Shown: positions 21,367 to 29,455 of the stretch, one piece after another
How the letters are laid out: each line of letters starts with the position of its first letter
Numbering within the stretch: position 1 is the first letter of the stretch
Position numbers and translations under genes: made by a program
Assembly: GCF_002157505.1 (NCBI RefSeq)
Contig: NZ_NFSC01000029.1
Location: 248,001 to 312,000, forward strand
Direction of reading: 5' to 3'
DNA: 64,000 nt
Origin: Arthrobacter agilis
Lineage (GTDB): Bacteria > Actinomycetota > Actinomycetes > Actinomycetales > Micrococcaceae
The notes under the pieces: generated by a model
Seen by the model: the letters and a program-made list of their open reading frames with translations, nothing else
What the model was told of the DNA's origin: nothing
The model's database searches: none

Positions 21367-23070
21367 ATGACAAAAACCAGCTACGACTACGTCATTGTCG
21401 GCGGCGGAAGCGCGGGTTCCGTGCTCGCCAACCGGCTGAGCGACGGCGGCCAGGCCAGCGTCCTGGTCCTCGAGGCCGGACGAAGCGACTACCCCTGGGA
21501 CCTTTTCATCCAGATGCCGGCCGCGCTCACCTTCCCCAGCGGCAACCCGCTCTATGACTGGCGCTACGAGTCGGACCCGGAGCCCCATATGGGCGGCCGC
21601 CGCGTGGCACATGCCCGGGGCAAGGTCCTGGGTGGCTCAAGCTCCATCAACGGCATGATCTTCCAGCGCGGCAACCCTTTGGATTACGAGCGCTGGGGCG
21701 CCGACCCCGGCATGGAGACCTGGGACTTCGCGCACTGCCTGCCGTACTTCAACCGGATGGAAAACGCACTCGCCGCCGACCCGGATGATGAGCTCCGCGG
21801 GCATGACGGCCCGCTGGTCCTGGAACGCGGCCCCGCTACGAACCCCCTCTTCCAGGCCTTCTTCTCCGCCGCTCAGGAAGCCGGTTACCCGCTGACGGAC
21901 GACGTCAACGGGTACCGCCAGGAAGGCTTCGCAGCCTTTGACCGCAACGTGCACAAGGGCCAGCGGCTCTCGGCGTCCCGCGCCTACCTGCGGCCAAACT
22001 TCGGCCGGGACAACCTGACCGTCCTGACCCGGGCACTGGCCACCAAGATCAACTTCACGGGCAACGTAGCCACCGGCGTCACCTACCGCCGCAACGGCAA
22101 AACCCACCAGGTGAACGCGGGCGAAGTGATCCTCGCAGGCGGCGCCATCAACACCCCGCAGCTGCTCCAGCTCTCCGGCGTCGGCGACGCCGCCCACCTG
22201 AACTCCCTGGGCATCAACTCCGTGGCCAACCTGCCCGGCGTCGGGCAAAACCTCCAGGACCACCTCGAGGTCTACATCCAGCACGCCTGCACCCAGCCGG
22301 TGTCCATGCAGCCGGCCCTGGACGTCTGGCGTATGCCATGGATCGGCCTGCAGTGGCTGCTGGGCCGGAAGGGACCGGCCGCCACCAACCACTTCGAGGG
22401 CGGCGGCTTCGTCCGCTCCAACGAGGATGTCGCGTACCCGAACCTGATGTTCCATTTCCTCCCGGTCGCCGTCCGCTACGACGGCCAGAAGGCCGATGCC
22501 AAGCACGGCTACCAGGTGCACATCGGCCCCATGTACTCCGACGCCCGCGGCACCCTCAAGATCACGTCCACCGATCCCACCGTGCACCCGTCCATGGTCT
22601 TCAACTACCTCTCCACGGACCAGGACCGCCGCGAATGGGTTGAGGCTGTCCGTGTGGCTCGGGACATCCTGGGCCAGTCCGCCATGGGCCCCTTCAACGG
22701 GGGCGAGCTCTCCCCGGGGCGGTCCGTCCAGACGGACGCGGAAATCCTCGACTGGGTCGCCCGCGACGCCGAGACAGCGCTGCACCCGTCCTGCACGGCG
22801 AAGATGGGTCCCGAGTCCGATCCCATGGCCGTCGTGAACCCCCTGGACATGACCGTCCACGGCACCAAGGGCCTCCGCGTGGTGGACGCGTCCGCCATGC
22901 CCTACGTCACGAACGGTAACATCTACGCGCCGGTCATGATGCTCGCCGAGAAGGCGGCCGACCTGATCGCCGGCAAGACCCCACTGGCGCCGCAGCACGC
23001 GGAGTTCTACCGGCACGGCGTCAGCCCGCTGGAGCGCACCGGCGACGCCGCCCCTGCGGCCAGGGGCTAG
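21367..23070 (+). CDS. betA: GMC-family oxidoreductase, probable choline dehydrogenase
   Basis: The 567-residue FAD enzyme has the N-terminal dinucleotide motif [20 protein letters not shown], the GMC signature [13 protein letters not shown] (residues about 85-97), a second signature around [15 protein letters not shown], and C-terminal HPSCTAKMG with the active-site His, followed by [10 protein letters not shown]. It would oxidise choline to betaine aldehyde and possibly on to glycine betaine. It is next to a betaine aldehyde dehydrogenase and a BetI-like regulator, so choline is the best substrate guess. Other alcohols are possible for GMC enzymes. GAAGGAGAG precedes the ATG. Confidence 0.88.
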   Translation: MTKTSYDYVIVGGGSAGSVLANRLSDGGQASVLVLEAGRSDYPWDLFIQMPAALTFPSGNPLYDWRYESDPEPHMGGRRVAHARGKVLGGSSSINGMIFQRGNPLDYERWGADPGMETWDFAHCLPYFNRMENALAADPDDELRGHDGPLVLERGPATNPLFQAFFSAAQEAGYPLTDDVNGYRQEGFAAFDRNVHKGQRLSASRAYLRPNFGRDNLTVLTRALATKINFTGNVATGVTYRRNGKTHQVNAGEVILAGGAINTPQLLQLSGVGDAAHLNSLGINSVANLPGVGQNLQDHLEVYIQHACTQPVSMQPALDVWRMPWIGLQWLLGRKGPAATNHFEGGGFVRSNEDVAYPNLMFHFLPVAVRYDGQKADAKHGYQVHIGPMYSDARGTLKITSTDPTVHPSMVFNYLSTDQDRREWVEAVRVARDILGQSAMGPFNGGELSPGRSVQTDAEILDWVARDAETALHPSCTAKMGPESDPMAVVNPLDMTVHGTKGLRVVDASAMPYVTNGNIYAPVMMLAEKAADLIAGKTPLAPQHAEFYRHGVSPLERTGDAAPAARG

Positions 23071-23103
23071 GAATGCCGGATGCACACACTAGAAGGAGAA
23101 ACA

Positions 23104-24663
23104 ATGACTGCCACGGCTGAGCACGTCCACCAGGCCGGGACATCGCAGGATCCCATCAAGGGCCTCTACATCGGCGGAACCTGGCAGCAGGCGTCCGACG
23201 GCGGCACCGCATCCGTGCGCTGCCCGGCAGACGGGCGCGAAGTAGCAGTCGTCGCGGCATCCACCGCGGAGGATGCCGAGCGGGCGATCGCCAGCGCGCG
23301 GGCAACATTCGATGGTGGCCCGTGGCGCAGGCTCACGGATATCGAGCGGGGTGCCGTGCTGCTGCGCGTGGCCGACCTGCTCGAGCGGGACAAGGCCGCC
23401 TACGCCCGGGCGGAGGCGCTCGACACCGGCAAACGTCTCGTCGAGGCGGAGTACGACATGGACGACATCGCTGCCTGCTTCCGCTACTACGGAAAGATCG
23501 CCGGCCTCGATGCGGGCAGGGTGATCGACACGGGCCGGCCGAACGCCATCAGCCGCGTGGTCTACGAGCCGCTGGGCGTCTGTGCCCTCATCGCACCGTG
23601 GAACTACCCGCTCCTCCAGGCCGCCTGGAAGGTGGCGCCGGCACTCGTCGCCGGAAACTCGTTCGTGCTGAAGCCCAGCGAGCTCACGCCGTCCACGTCG
23701 ATCCTCCTCATGGAAACCCTTGAAGAGGCAGGCGTCCCTGCCGGCGTCGCCAACCTCGTCACCGGATCCGGCTCGACAGTGGGCGGCCCACTCAGCTCCG
23801 ACCCGCGCGTCGACCTCGTCTCCCTGACCGGAAGCCTGGCCACGGGCCAGACGATCATGGCTGCGGCCGCGGAGACGGTCAAGAACGTCGCCTTCGAACT
23901 CGGTGGAAAGAACCCGAACGTCGTCTTCGCGGACGCGGACTGGGACGCCGCCGTCGACAACGCCCTGACCGCCATCTTCCTGCACTCCGGGCAGGTCTGC
24001 TCGGCAGGGGCACGGCTCGTCGTCGAGGAGTCGATTGCGGACCGTTTCGTGGCCGAGGTCGTGGAACGGGCGCAGAAGATCCGGATGGGCGGGCCGTTCG
24101 ATCCCGACGCCGAGACCGGGCCGCTCATTTCCGCCAAGCACCGGGACCAGGTCCACGCCTACGTCCAGGCCGGCATCGCGGAGGGCGCCGAGCTCCTGTG
24201 TGGGGGCTACATCCCCGACGAGGGACCGCTGGCCGACGGCTATTTCTACCCGCCCACCGTTCTCGGCAACTGCCGCTCCGGCATGAGCGTACTGCGCGAC
24301 GAATCATTCGGCCCCGTGCTGACCGTCGAGACGTTCCGGACCGAGGATCAGGCGATCGCGATCGCCAACGATACGGAGTACGGCCTGGCCGGCGCGGTAT
24401 GGACTTCGGACGCCTCCAAGGCGCAGCGCGTCGCGGGCGCCCTCCGTCATGGAACCGTGTGGATCAACGACTACCACCCGTACGTACCCCAGGCCGAGTG
24501 GGGCGGCTTCGGGAAGTCCGGGGTCGGCCGTGAACTCGGCCGGGCGGGCCTGAACGAGTACCGCGAGGCAAAGCACATCTGGCAGAACATCCAGCCCGCA
24601 CCCAGCGGCTGGTTCGGCTCGGCTCCGGCTCCGAAGGAAACGGGGGAGGGCGCGGCCGAGTAG
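23104..24663 (+). CDS. betB: Betaine aldehyde dehydrogenase
   Basis: The 519-residue aldehyde dehydrogenase has FELGGKNPN with the general-base Glu and LHSGQVCSAGARL with the catalytic Cys (about residue 300), plus the NAD-binding segment around LTGSLATGQ. Next to the choline dehydrogenase it would convert betaine aldehyde to glycine betaine. The ATG at 23104 was chosen for the AGAAGGAG upstream; the open frame begins at 23080. A terminator follows directly. The N-terminus is slightly longer than in E. coli BetB. Confidence 0.9.
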   Translation: MTATAEHVHQAGTSQDPIKGLYIGGTWQQASDGGTASVRCPADGREVAVVAASTAEDAERAIASARATFDGGPWRRLTDIERGAVLLRVADLLERDKAAYARAEALDTGKRLVEAEYDMDDIAACFRYYGKIAGLDAGRVIDTGRPNAISRVVYEPLGVCALIAPWNYPLLQAAWKVAPALVAGNSFVLKPSELTPSTSILLMETLEEAGVPAGVANLVTGSGSTVGGPLSSDPRVDLVSLTGSLATGQTIMAAAAETVKNVAFELGGKNPNVVFADADWDAAVDNALTAIFLHSGQVCSAGARLVVEESIADRFVAEVVERAQKIRMGGPFDPDAETGPLISAKHRDQVHAYVQAGIAEGAELLCGGYIPDEGPLADGYFYPPTVLGNCRSGMSVLRDESFGPVLTVETFRTEDQAIAIANDTEYGLAGAVWTSDASKAQRVAGALRHGTVWINDYHPYVPQAEWGGFGKSGVGRELGRAGLNEYREAKHIWQNIQPAPSGWFGSAPAPKETGEGAAE

Positions 24664-24684
24664 GCAACAGCATTGGGGAAACAG

Positions 24685-24712
24685 CCGGGCGCCGCAACGG
24701 TGCGGCGCCCGG
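24685..24712 (+). terminator. Rho-independent-type terminator after betB
   Basis: A perfect 12-bp GC-rich stem (24685-24696 and 24701-24712) with an ACGG loop is followed by TCTCTT. It should separate the choline genes from the permease, which has its own ribosome site further on. Confidence 0.8.
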
Positions 24713-24782
24713 TCTCTTGGTCACTGCGCCCAAAGGCGGTCGCAGGTCACCACCATCGTGCTTTTCTGACTTAGGAGTTCAA

Positions 24783-26369
24783 TTGACGGAACCCAGCAAG
24801 AGTACTGATTCGAGCGGCATGGACCAGTTCGGCTATGCCCAGACCCTGGACCGAAGCATCGGCAAGTTCGCCAGCTTCGCGGCCGGAGTCAGCTACATCT
24901 CCATCCTCACCGGCGTTTTCCAACTGTTCTACTTCGGTTACGCCATGGCCGGCCCGGCCTACGCCTGGTCCTGGCCGATCGTCTTCGTGGGACAACTGAT
25001 GGTGGCCTTCTGCTTCGCCGAACTGGCAGGGCGTTACCCTGTGGCCGGGTCGGTCTACAACTGGGCCAAAAGGCTCTCCTCCGGCACTTTCTCCTGGCTG
25101 GCCGGGTGGCTGTTGTTGATCTCCTCGATCATGGCCCTGGGTGCCGTGGCGCTGGCCCTCCAGCTCACCCTGCCCCAGATCTGGTCCGGGTTCCAGTTCA
25201 TCGGTGACGGAACCGGCACCTACGACTTCGCCCTCAACGGGGTAATCCTCGCGAGCACCATGATCGGCATCTCCACCCTCATCAACGCCTTCGGCGTGAA
25301 ACTCATGACCAAGATCAACAGCGTGGGCGTCTTCGTCGAACTTGTCGCCGCGGTGCTGCTCATCCTCGCACTGGCATGGCATATCGTCCGCGGACCCGGC
25401 GTCCTCTTCGAAACCACGGGGTTCGGCGAGGACCACCCCTTGGGCTTCTTCGGAGTCTTCATCATCGGCGCCATGGCATCGGGCTACGTGATGTACGGCT
25501 TCGATACTGCCAGCTCCCTCGGCGAAGAGACAAAGGACCCGAAGCGCACGGCACCCAAGGCCATCCTGCGCGCGATCACCGCATCCTTCGTGCTGGGCGG
25601 ACTGATCCTACTCACCGGACTCCTCGCGGCCCCGGACCTGGATGATCCCAAGCTGGGCTCAGCCGACGGCGGCCTGCAATACATCGTGCTCTCCGTGCTG
25701 GGCGGCCCCTTCGGCAAAGCCTTCCTGCTATGCATCGTGGTGGCCGTCATGGTCTGCACGCTGGCCGTCCACGCCGCCGCCATCCGCATGATGTTCGCGA
25801 TGGCCCGGGACAACAACCTTCCGTTCAGCCGTCACCTGGGCAAGGTGCACCCCGTCCGGAAGACCCCGACGGTCGCCGCCATCGTGATCGGAGTCATCGC
25901 AGTCATCCCGCTGATCGTGAACGTCTCCCAGCCCGCCATCTTCACCATCCTCTCCAGCATCAGCATCGTCCTGATCTACCTCTCCTACCTGCTGGTGACC
26001 GTGCCCATGCTGCGGAACCGCCTGACCAGGAAGTGGCCGCTGCCCGATGACGGCACCGAGCCCGGCTTCAGCCTCGGCAAGTGGGGACTGCCGGTGAACA
26101 TCCTCGCGGTCCTGTGGGGCGGCGCCATGACACTGAACCTCATCTGGCCGCGCTCGGAGATCTACAACTCCGTGCCGCCGTTCGAGTGGTACCTGCAGTG
26201 GGGCGGGGTTCTCTTCGTCGCTGCCGTCATCCTTACCGGCGTCCTGATGTACCGCCTGAAGCTCCGGCACCAGACGGGTGTCCTCGCCGGGCATGCAGCC
26301 GCAACTCCAGCACCTCCGTCGCGGGGCTCCGCCGAGACGAGACCCTTGGCCTCCACCGAACTGGTATAG
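24783..26369 (+). CDS. APC-superfamily permease (amino acid/amine/choline transporter)
   Basis: The 528-residue protein has about 12 predicted membrane helices; the first begins around residue 28 (FASFAAGVSYISILTGVFQ). GYVMYGFDTASSLGEETKDP is the mid-protein signature of the amino acid/choline (ACT) group of APC transporters. The start is a TTG with AGGAG 5 nt upstream (24773-24777); an in-frame ATG at 24819 would drop 12 residues. Position after betAB suggests choline or a related amine as substrate (inference). The C-terminal tail of about 40 residues is Ala/Thr/Pro-rich and cytoplasmic. Confidence 0.85.
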   Translation: MTEPSKSTDSSGMDQFGYAQTLDRSIGKFASFAAGVSYISILTGVFQLFYFGYAMAGPAYAWSWPIVFVGQLMVAFCFAELAGRYPVAGSVYNWAKRLSSGTFSWLAGWLLLISSIMALGAVALALQLTLPQIWSGFQFIGDGTGTYDFALNGVILASTMIGISTLINAFGVKLMTKINSVGVFVELVAAVLLILALAWHIVRGPGVLFETTGFGEDHPLGFFGVFIIGAMASGYVMYGFDTASSLGEETKDPKRTAPKAILRAITASFVLGGLILLTGLLAAPDLDDPKLGSADGGLQYIVLSVLGGPFGKAFLLCIVVAVMVCTLAVHAAAIRMMFAMARDNNLPFSRHLGKVHPVRKTPTVAAIVIGVIAVIPLIVNVSQPAIFTILSSISIVLIYLSYLLVTVPMLRNRLTRKWPLPDDGTEPGFSLGKWGLPVNILAVLWGGAMTLNLIWPRSEIYNSVPPFEWYLQWGGVLFVAAVILTGVLMYRLKLRHQTGVLAGHAAATPAPPSRGSAETRPLASTELV

Positions 26370-26377
26370 GCCCGCTG

Positions 26378-26422
26378 TCCACCCCGGATTGTCCAGACAC
26401 TGTCTGGACAATTCGGGGTGGA
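26378..26422. repeat. Long near-perfect inverted repeat (22-bp arms) between permease and GntR gene
   Basis: Arms 26378-26399 and 26401-26422 are complementary over 22 positions, with one G-T pair and a single central base. The inner part contains TGTCCAGACA and TGTCTGGACA, each nearly palindromic itself. It could act as a terminator for the permease gene, as a double operator for the following GntR/FCD protein, or both. Confidence 0.6.
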
Positions 26423-26428
26423 GCCCGT

Positions 26429-26469
26429 GATCCGCCTGGCGGTTCTCGTGACTCCTGGTCAGGCGGATC
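26429..26469. repeat. Second inverted repeat upstream of the third GntR gene
   Basis: GATCCGCCTG (26429-26438) is the exact complement of CAGGCGGATC (26460-26469), with 21 nt between. With the repeats at 26378-26422 and 26484-26508 it makes three consecutive hairpins in a 166-nt intergenic stretch. Confidence 0.45.
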
Positions 26470-26483
26470 GCCTATGCACTTTT

Positions 26484-26508
26484 CCGGCAGGATCATCTGC
26501 CGGGCCAC
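26484..26508 (+). repeat. Second copy of the sdaA-leader hairpin
   Basis: This 25-nt sequence matches 16341-16365 except for one loop base, including the CCGGCAG/CTGCCGG stem. It ends 27 nt before the GntR start codon. Two copies 10 kb apart, both in gene leaders, suggest shared control rather than chance. Confidence 0.5.
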
Positions 26509-26535
26509 GCCCCGGTCCCGGATTCGGAGCGTGAG

Positions 26536-27237
26536 ATGAGCACCACGAACGTCTTTTCCAGCAAGGGCAGTCTCGCGTACAACGAACTCCGCCAACTGAT
26601 CCTCTCCGGTGGCCTTGCTCCGGGTTCACGCATCTCGCAGTACGAGCTGGCCGACAATATGCACATGAGCATCACCCCCCTGCGCGAAGCGATCCGCCGG
26701 CTTTCGAGCGAGGGCCTGATCATCATGGACACGCACCGGGATTCCAGGGTGGCCACCATGAGTGCCTCCGAAGCGCGGGAACTCCTGGAAGTCCGTCTCT
26801 CAATCGAATCATCGGCAACAGAACTGGCAGCCTCCCGCCGGACGGACGCCGACATAGCAGCCATGCGCGCAGCCGCCGAGAAGCTCCTGCCTGTCACGCG
26901 GGTCTGGGGCGAGGAGGCGATCACGGTGCACCGGGAATTCCACCGGGCCGTCTACGCCGCCTCGCACAATCACGTCCTGATCAGGCTCCTGGACGACCTG
27001 TGGGACAAGTCCGATCGCTACCGCCGGAGCGGCCTGGAACTCCCCTCCGGGGATGAGCCCCGAACGATCGACCTGAACCAGCACCACCAGATACTCGAGC
27101 TCGTCGTTGCCGGGGACGGCGCCGGCGCTGCCGGACTCGCCCGCACCCACATCGCCAACAGCCTTACGGCCTCGGTCACCGGAGCTCTGGAGGAACGCGA
27201 GACCGTCCAGTCAGCACCCCTGGAGCAGACTGCCTAG
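26536..27237 (+). CDS. GntR/FadR (FCD) family transcriptional regulator 3
   Basis: The 233-residue regulator has a winged-helix N-terminus (MSITPLREAIRRLSSEG, residues about 43-59) and an FCD domain with the acidic/His metal-site pattern (EEAITVHREFHRAVYAAS, and NQHHQILELV). It is more distant from the other two GntR proteins here and lacks their shared RYDNLATRIW segment. Its long hairpin-rich leader suggests complex control. It may regulate the upstream permease or choline genes or itself; the convergent monooxygenase gene belongs to another unit. Effector unknown. Confidence 0.88.
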   Translation: MSTTNVFSSKGSLAYNELRQLILSGGLAPGSRISQYELADNMHMSITPLREAIRRLSSEGLIIMDTHRDSRVATMSASEARELLEVRLSIESSATELAASRRTDADIAAMRAAAEKLLPVTRVWGEEAITVHREFHRAVYAASHNHVLIRLLDDLWDKSDRYRRSGLELPSGDEPRTIDLNQHHQILELVVAGDGAGAAGLARTHIANSLTASVTGALEERETVQSAPLEQTA

Positions 27238-27308
27238 TATCCGTCGGTTCTCTTTCTTCGGGATCTGTTGCCCGAGGAGTGGCAGGTCCGCCGCGGAGCT
27301 GGGTGTTG

Positions 27309-28640
27309 TCATCGGTCTGGGTTCGCGAGGCGTGGGTCGAGCCCGTACTGTGCGGGGGCGCCGAGGTGGTCGCGGAGGGTGGAGCCTTCGTAGTCGTGGT
27401 GGTAGAGGCCGCGTTCCTGAAGTAGGGGGACGACTTCGTCGACGAAGGTGTCGATGCCGTCTTCGTTGACGTCGATGGATACCCAGAATCCGTCGCAGGC
27501 GCCGGCCTCGAACCATTCCTGCATGTGGTCCGCTGTGACGGAGGCGGTGCCGACGGGGGTGGGGTGGTAGTCGATGACTCCATGGGCGAGGACGTCGCGG
27601 ATCGTCCATCCTTCCCGCGCGACTTCCAGGGCACGCGCGGAGCGGGGGTCGAAAGGGCTCGGGTACGCGTTGGCCAGCTGGGCGGTCGTCAGTGGCCGGT
27701 CGAGCTGGCTGACATCCAGTTGCAGGTTCAGCATGGATCCCAGGTAGGGGACTCGGGACGGTGCGGTGAGCTCGCCCAGGGCGACGCGCCGGTCCAGGGC
27801 GGCGCGTTTGGTGGAGGCGATGGCCGGCATCACTCCGGCGAAGAACTTGATCTCGTCCGGGTTCCGTCCCGCCCGGCGGGCTGCTTCGCGGTATGCCTGG
27901 CGCTGGTTGCGGGCGTCCTCGATGGTGAATACGGCACCGATTGCTCCGTTGGCGTAGCGACCGGCCAGTTCCATCCCGTTCTCTCCGCCGCCGGCGGAGA
28001 AAATGACCGGTTGGCCCTGTTCGGAGGGTGGTATGGGCAGCGGCCCGCGGGAAGCGACGTGCTCACCCTGCAGGTTGATGGGCTGAATCCTGGCGGCGTC
28101 CGCGAAACGTCCGGTGGCGGCGTCCTTTACCCACGCATCCTGCTGCCAGCTACCCCACAGGGCCTGGGCGATCTGGATGGTCTCGTGGGCGCGCTGGTAG
28201 CGCTGCGGGCGTGGGGCGATGGCTTGCCCGTAATTGGCAGCGGACCCTGGGTCACTGGTGGTCACGGCGTTCCACCCGGCACGACCGTGGCTCATCACAT
28301 CGAGGGCCTTGAACTGCCGGGCGATGGTGAAGGGCTCGTTGAAGGTCGTGGAGCCGGTAGCAACGAGGCCGATGCGTTCGGTTTCCCTGGCGATCGCCGC
28401 CAGCGTCATCATTGGGTCGAGGGTGATCATGGGCGACTCGCGTTCCACGTCCGCCTGCAGGGCCAGGAAGTCCGGGAGGAACAGGAATGCGAACTTGCCG
28501 CGCTCGGCGGCTCGGGCGTAGCGCACCTGCGCATCGAAGCTGGTGTAGTTGGTGGGGTCGACGCCGGGGAAACGCCAGGCGGATCCTTGCGATCCGTACC
28601 CGTTGCCAAGGTGCATACCGAGGATCATCTGGGAAGTCAT
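27309..28640 (-). CDS. LLM-class flavin-dependent monooxygenase (NtaA/SnaA/DszA family)
   Basis: The 443-residue TIM-barrel enzyme belongs to the bacterial-luciferase-like group that uses FMNH2 from a separate reductase. GNGYGSQGSAWRFPGVDP near the N-terminus, PDFLALQADVER and VMSHGRAGWNAVTT (conserved FMN/phosphate region) fit the NtaA/SnaA/DszA clade. That clade includes nitrilotriacetate, dibenzothiophene sulfone and dimethyl sulfide monooxygenases. A flavin reductase gene at 34618 could be its partner. The ATG at 28640 is preferred; an ATG 12 nt later is possible. MerR lies directly upstream on the same strand. A sulfur substrate is suggested by the metY/metB/metE-like neighbours (inference). 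Confidence 0.88.
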   Translation of the reverse strand: MTSQMILGMHLGNGYGSQGSAWRFPGVDPTNYTSFDAQVRYARAAERGKFAFLFLPDFLALQADVERESPMITLDPMMTLAAIARETERIGLVATGSTTFNEPFTIARQFKALDVMSHGRAGWNAVTTSDPGSAANYGQAIAPRPQRYQRAHETIQIAQALWGSWQQDAWVKDAATGRFADAARIQPINLQGEHVASRGPLPIPPSEQGQPVIFSAGGGENGMELAGRYANGAIGAVFTIEDARNQRQAYREAARRAGRNPDEIKFFAGVMPAIASTKRAALDRRVALGELTAPSRVPYLGSMLNLQLDVSQLDRPLTTAQLANAYPSPFDPRSARALEVAREGWTIRDVLAHGVIDYHPTPVGTASVTADHMQEWFEAGACDGFWVSIDVNEDGIDTFVDEVVPLLQERGLYHHDYEGSTLRDHLGAPAQYGLDPRLANPDR

Positions 28641-28703
28641 ACCCCCATAGTGCAACGTCCACATTTATGAGAAGGTCAAATCCTTGTCGCCGTGCGGCGG
28701 TCC

Positions 28704-29093
28704 TCACGTGCCCATTTGCCCGTCCGGGGAGCTGTCGGCTACATCCATGGCCTGGATGTATTGGGTAATGGAATCACGATTCTGGGTCAGTACATCGATC
28801 TTGCGGGTCATCCGCTCGCGTTCCTCGAGCAGGATCTCGCGTAGCCCGGGATCCGGATCAGCGACAACGATGACCTGCGGCTGCCCGAGGCAGGGCAGAA
28901 TATCGCCGATGATGCGTGTCGGTATGCCGGCATCGATCAGGCTCCGGATCTTACCCACGCGGTCCACGAGGTGTTCGTCGTACTCCCGGTAGCCATTGTC
29001 GAGACGACGCGGGGTCATCAGGCCCTGCTCCTCGTAGTACCGCAGCATCCGGGCCGGCACGCCCGATCTCCGCGCCAGCTCGCCTATACGCAT
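28704..29093 (-). CDS. MerR-family transcriptional regulator
   Basis: The 129-residue protein starts MRIGELARRSGVPARMLRYYEEQGL, the classic MerR winged-helix, followed by a dimerisation coiled coil (about residues 78-115). The short C-terminus has a single Cys, so a metal sensor is unlikely; it resembles small-molecule sensing members. It is 63 bp upstream of the flavin monooxygenase on the same strand, so the pair may be an operon. A palindrome in a 19-bp promoter spacer lies just upstream. Confidence 0.88.
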   Translation of the reverse strand: MRIGELARRSGVPARMLRYYEEQGLMTPRRLDNGYREYDEHLVDRVGKIRSLIDAGIPTRIIGDILPCLGQPQVIVVADPDPGLREILLEERERMTRKIDVLTQNRDSITQYIQAMDVADSSPDGQMGT

Positions 29094-29343
29094 GGCGATT
29101 CTCCTCGAACTCCGCCGTGGGCCGGACGCCCACCGATTTGACCTTCACACTAGTGGAAAGGTTCACACTGGAGGTGCCCACACTGGGCTCCAGGACCTGA
29201 TCGATGCCCTCGAAAAGGCCACCAAGAATCTGATCCCAGAACGCAGGGACCGTGCAATGGCCGCTATCGGGAAAAAGCTCGAAGACAACGAGACCCTGAC
29301 CTCGCACGACCTCGTGAAGCTCAACCGGGCCATCTACTTCTGA
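29092..29343 (+). CDS. Possible small hypothetical protein or gene remnant
   Basis: An 83-codon frame starts on the base next to the divergent merR start and runs through the MerR operator. Its second half (from about residue 33, GLQDLIDALEKATKNL to HDLVKLNRAIYF) has coding-like third-position GC and an amphipathic helical look. Its first half is poor and operator-bearing, so the true start is unclear or the gene is a fragment. I do not recognise it. A terminator hairpin follows, which favours real transcription. Confidence 0.3.
   Translation: MAILLELRRGPDAHRFDLHTSGKVHTGGAHTGLQDLIDALEKATKNLIPERRDRAMAAIGKKLEDNETLTSHDLVKLNRAIYF
29136..29166 (-). promoter_or_regulatory. MerR-type promoter with operator in a 19-bp spacer
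   Basis: On the minus strand GTGAAC (29161-29166) and TCAAAT (29136-29141) are separated by 19 bp, the overlong spacing typical of MerR-activated promoters. A 22-bp imperfect palindrome centred on CACTAGTG fills 29141-29162, with ACCTT and AAGGT ends. It probably drives merR and the monooxygenase. A weaker plus-strand reading (TTGACC at 29138) exists. Confidence 0.6.
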
Positions 29344-29373
29344 GACGTGCGTCCGGCCCCGGCGCAGAGCGAC

Positions 29374-29416
29374 TCCAGCTCGGGTGTCCAGAGATCATCC
29401 GGACAACCGAGCTGGA
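29374..29416. terminator. Bidirectional terminator
   Basis: Arms 29374-29389 and 29401-29416 pair over 16 positions with one mismatch and an 11-nt loop, followed by GTTATA on the plus strand. It lies between convergent reading frames and can serve both. Confidence 0.7.
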
Positions 29417-29455
29417 GTTATACCGTCACCCTGCCGGGAGGGTAACCACTGGGGG

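Noticed and set aside
21637-23085. 482-codon minus-strand frame opposite the choline dehydrogenase
   Set aside because: Antisense shadow of a gene with clear GMC motifs.
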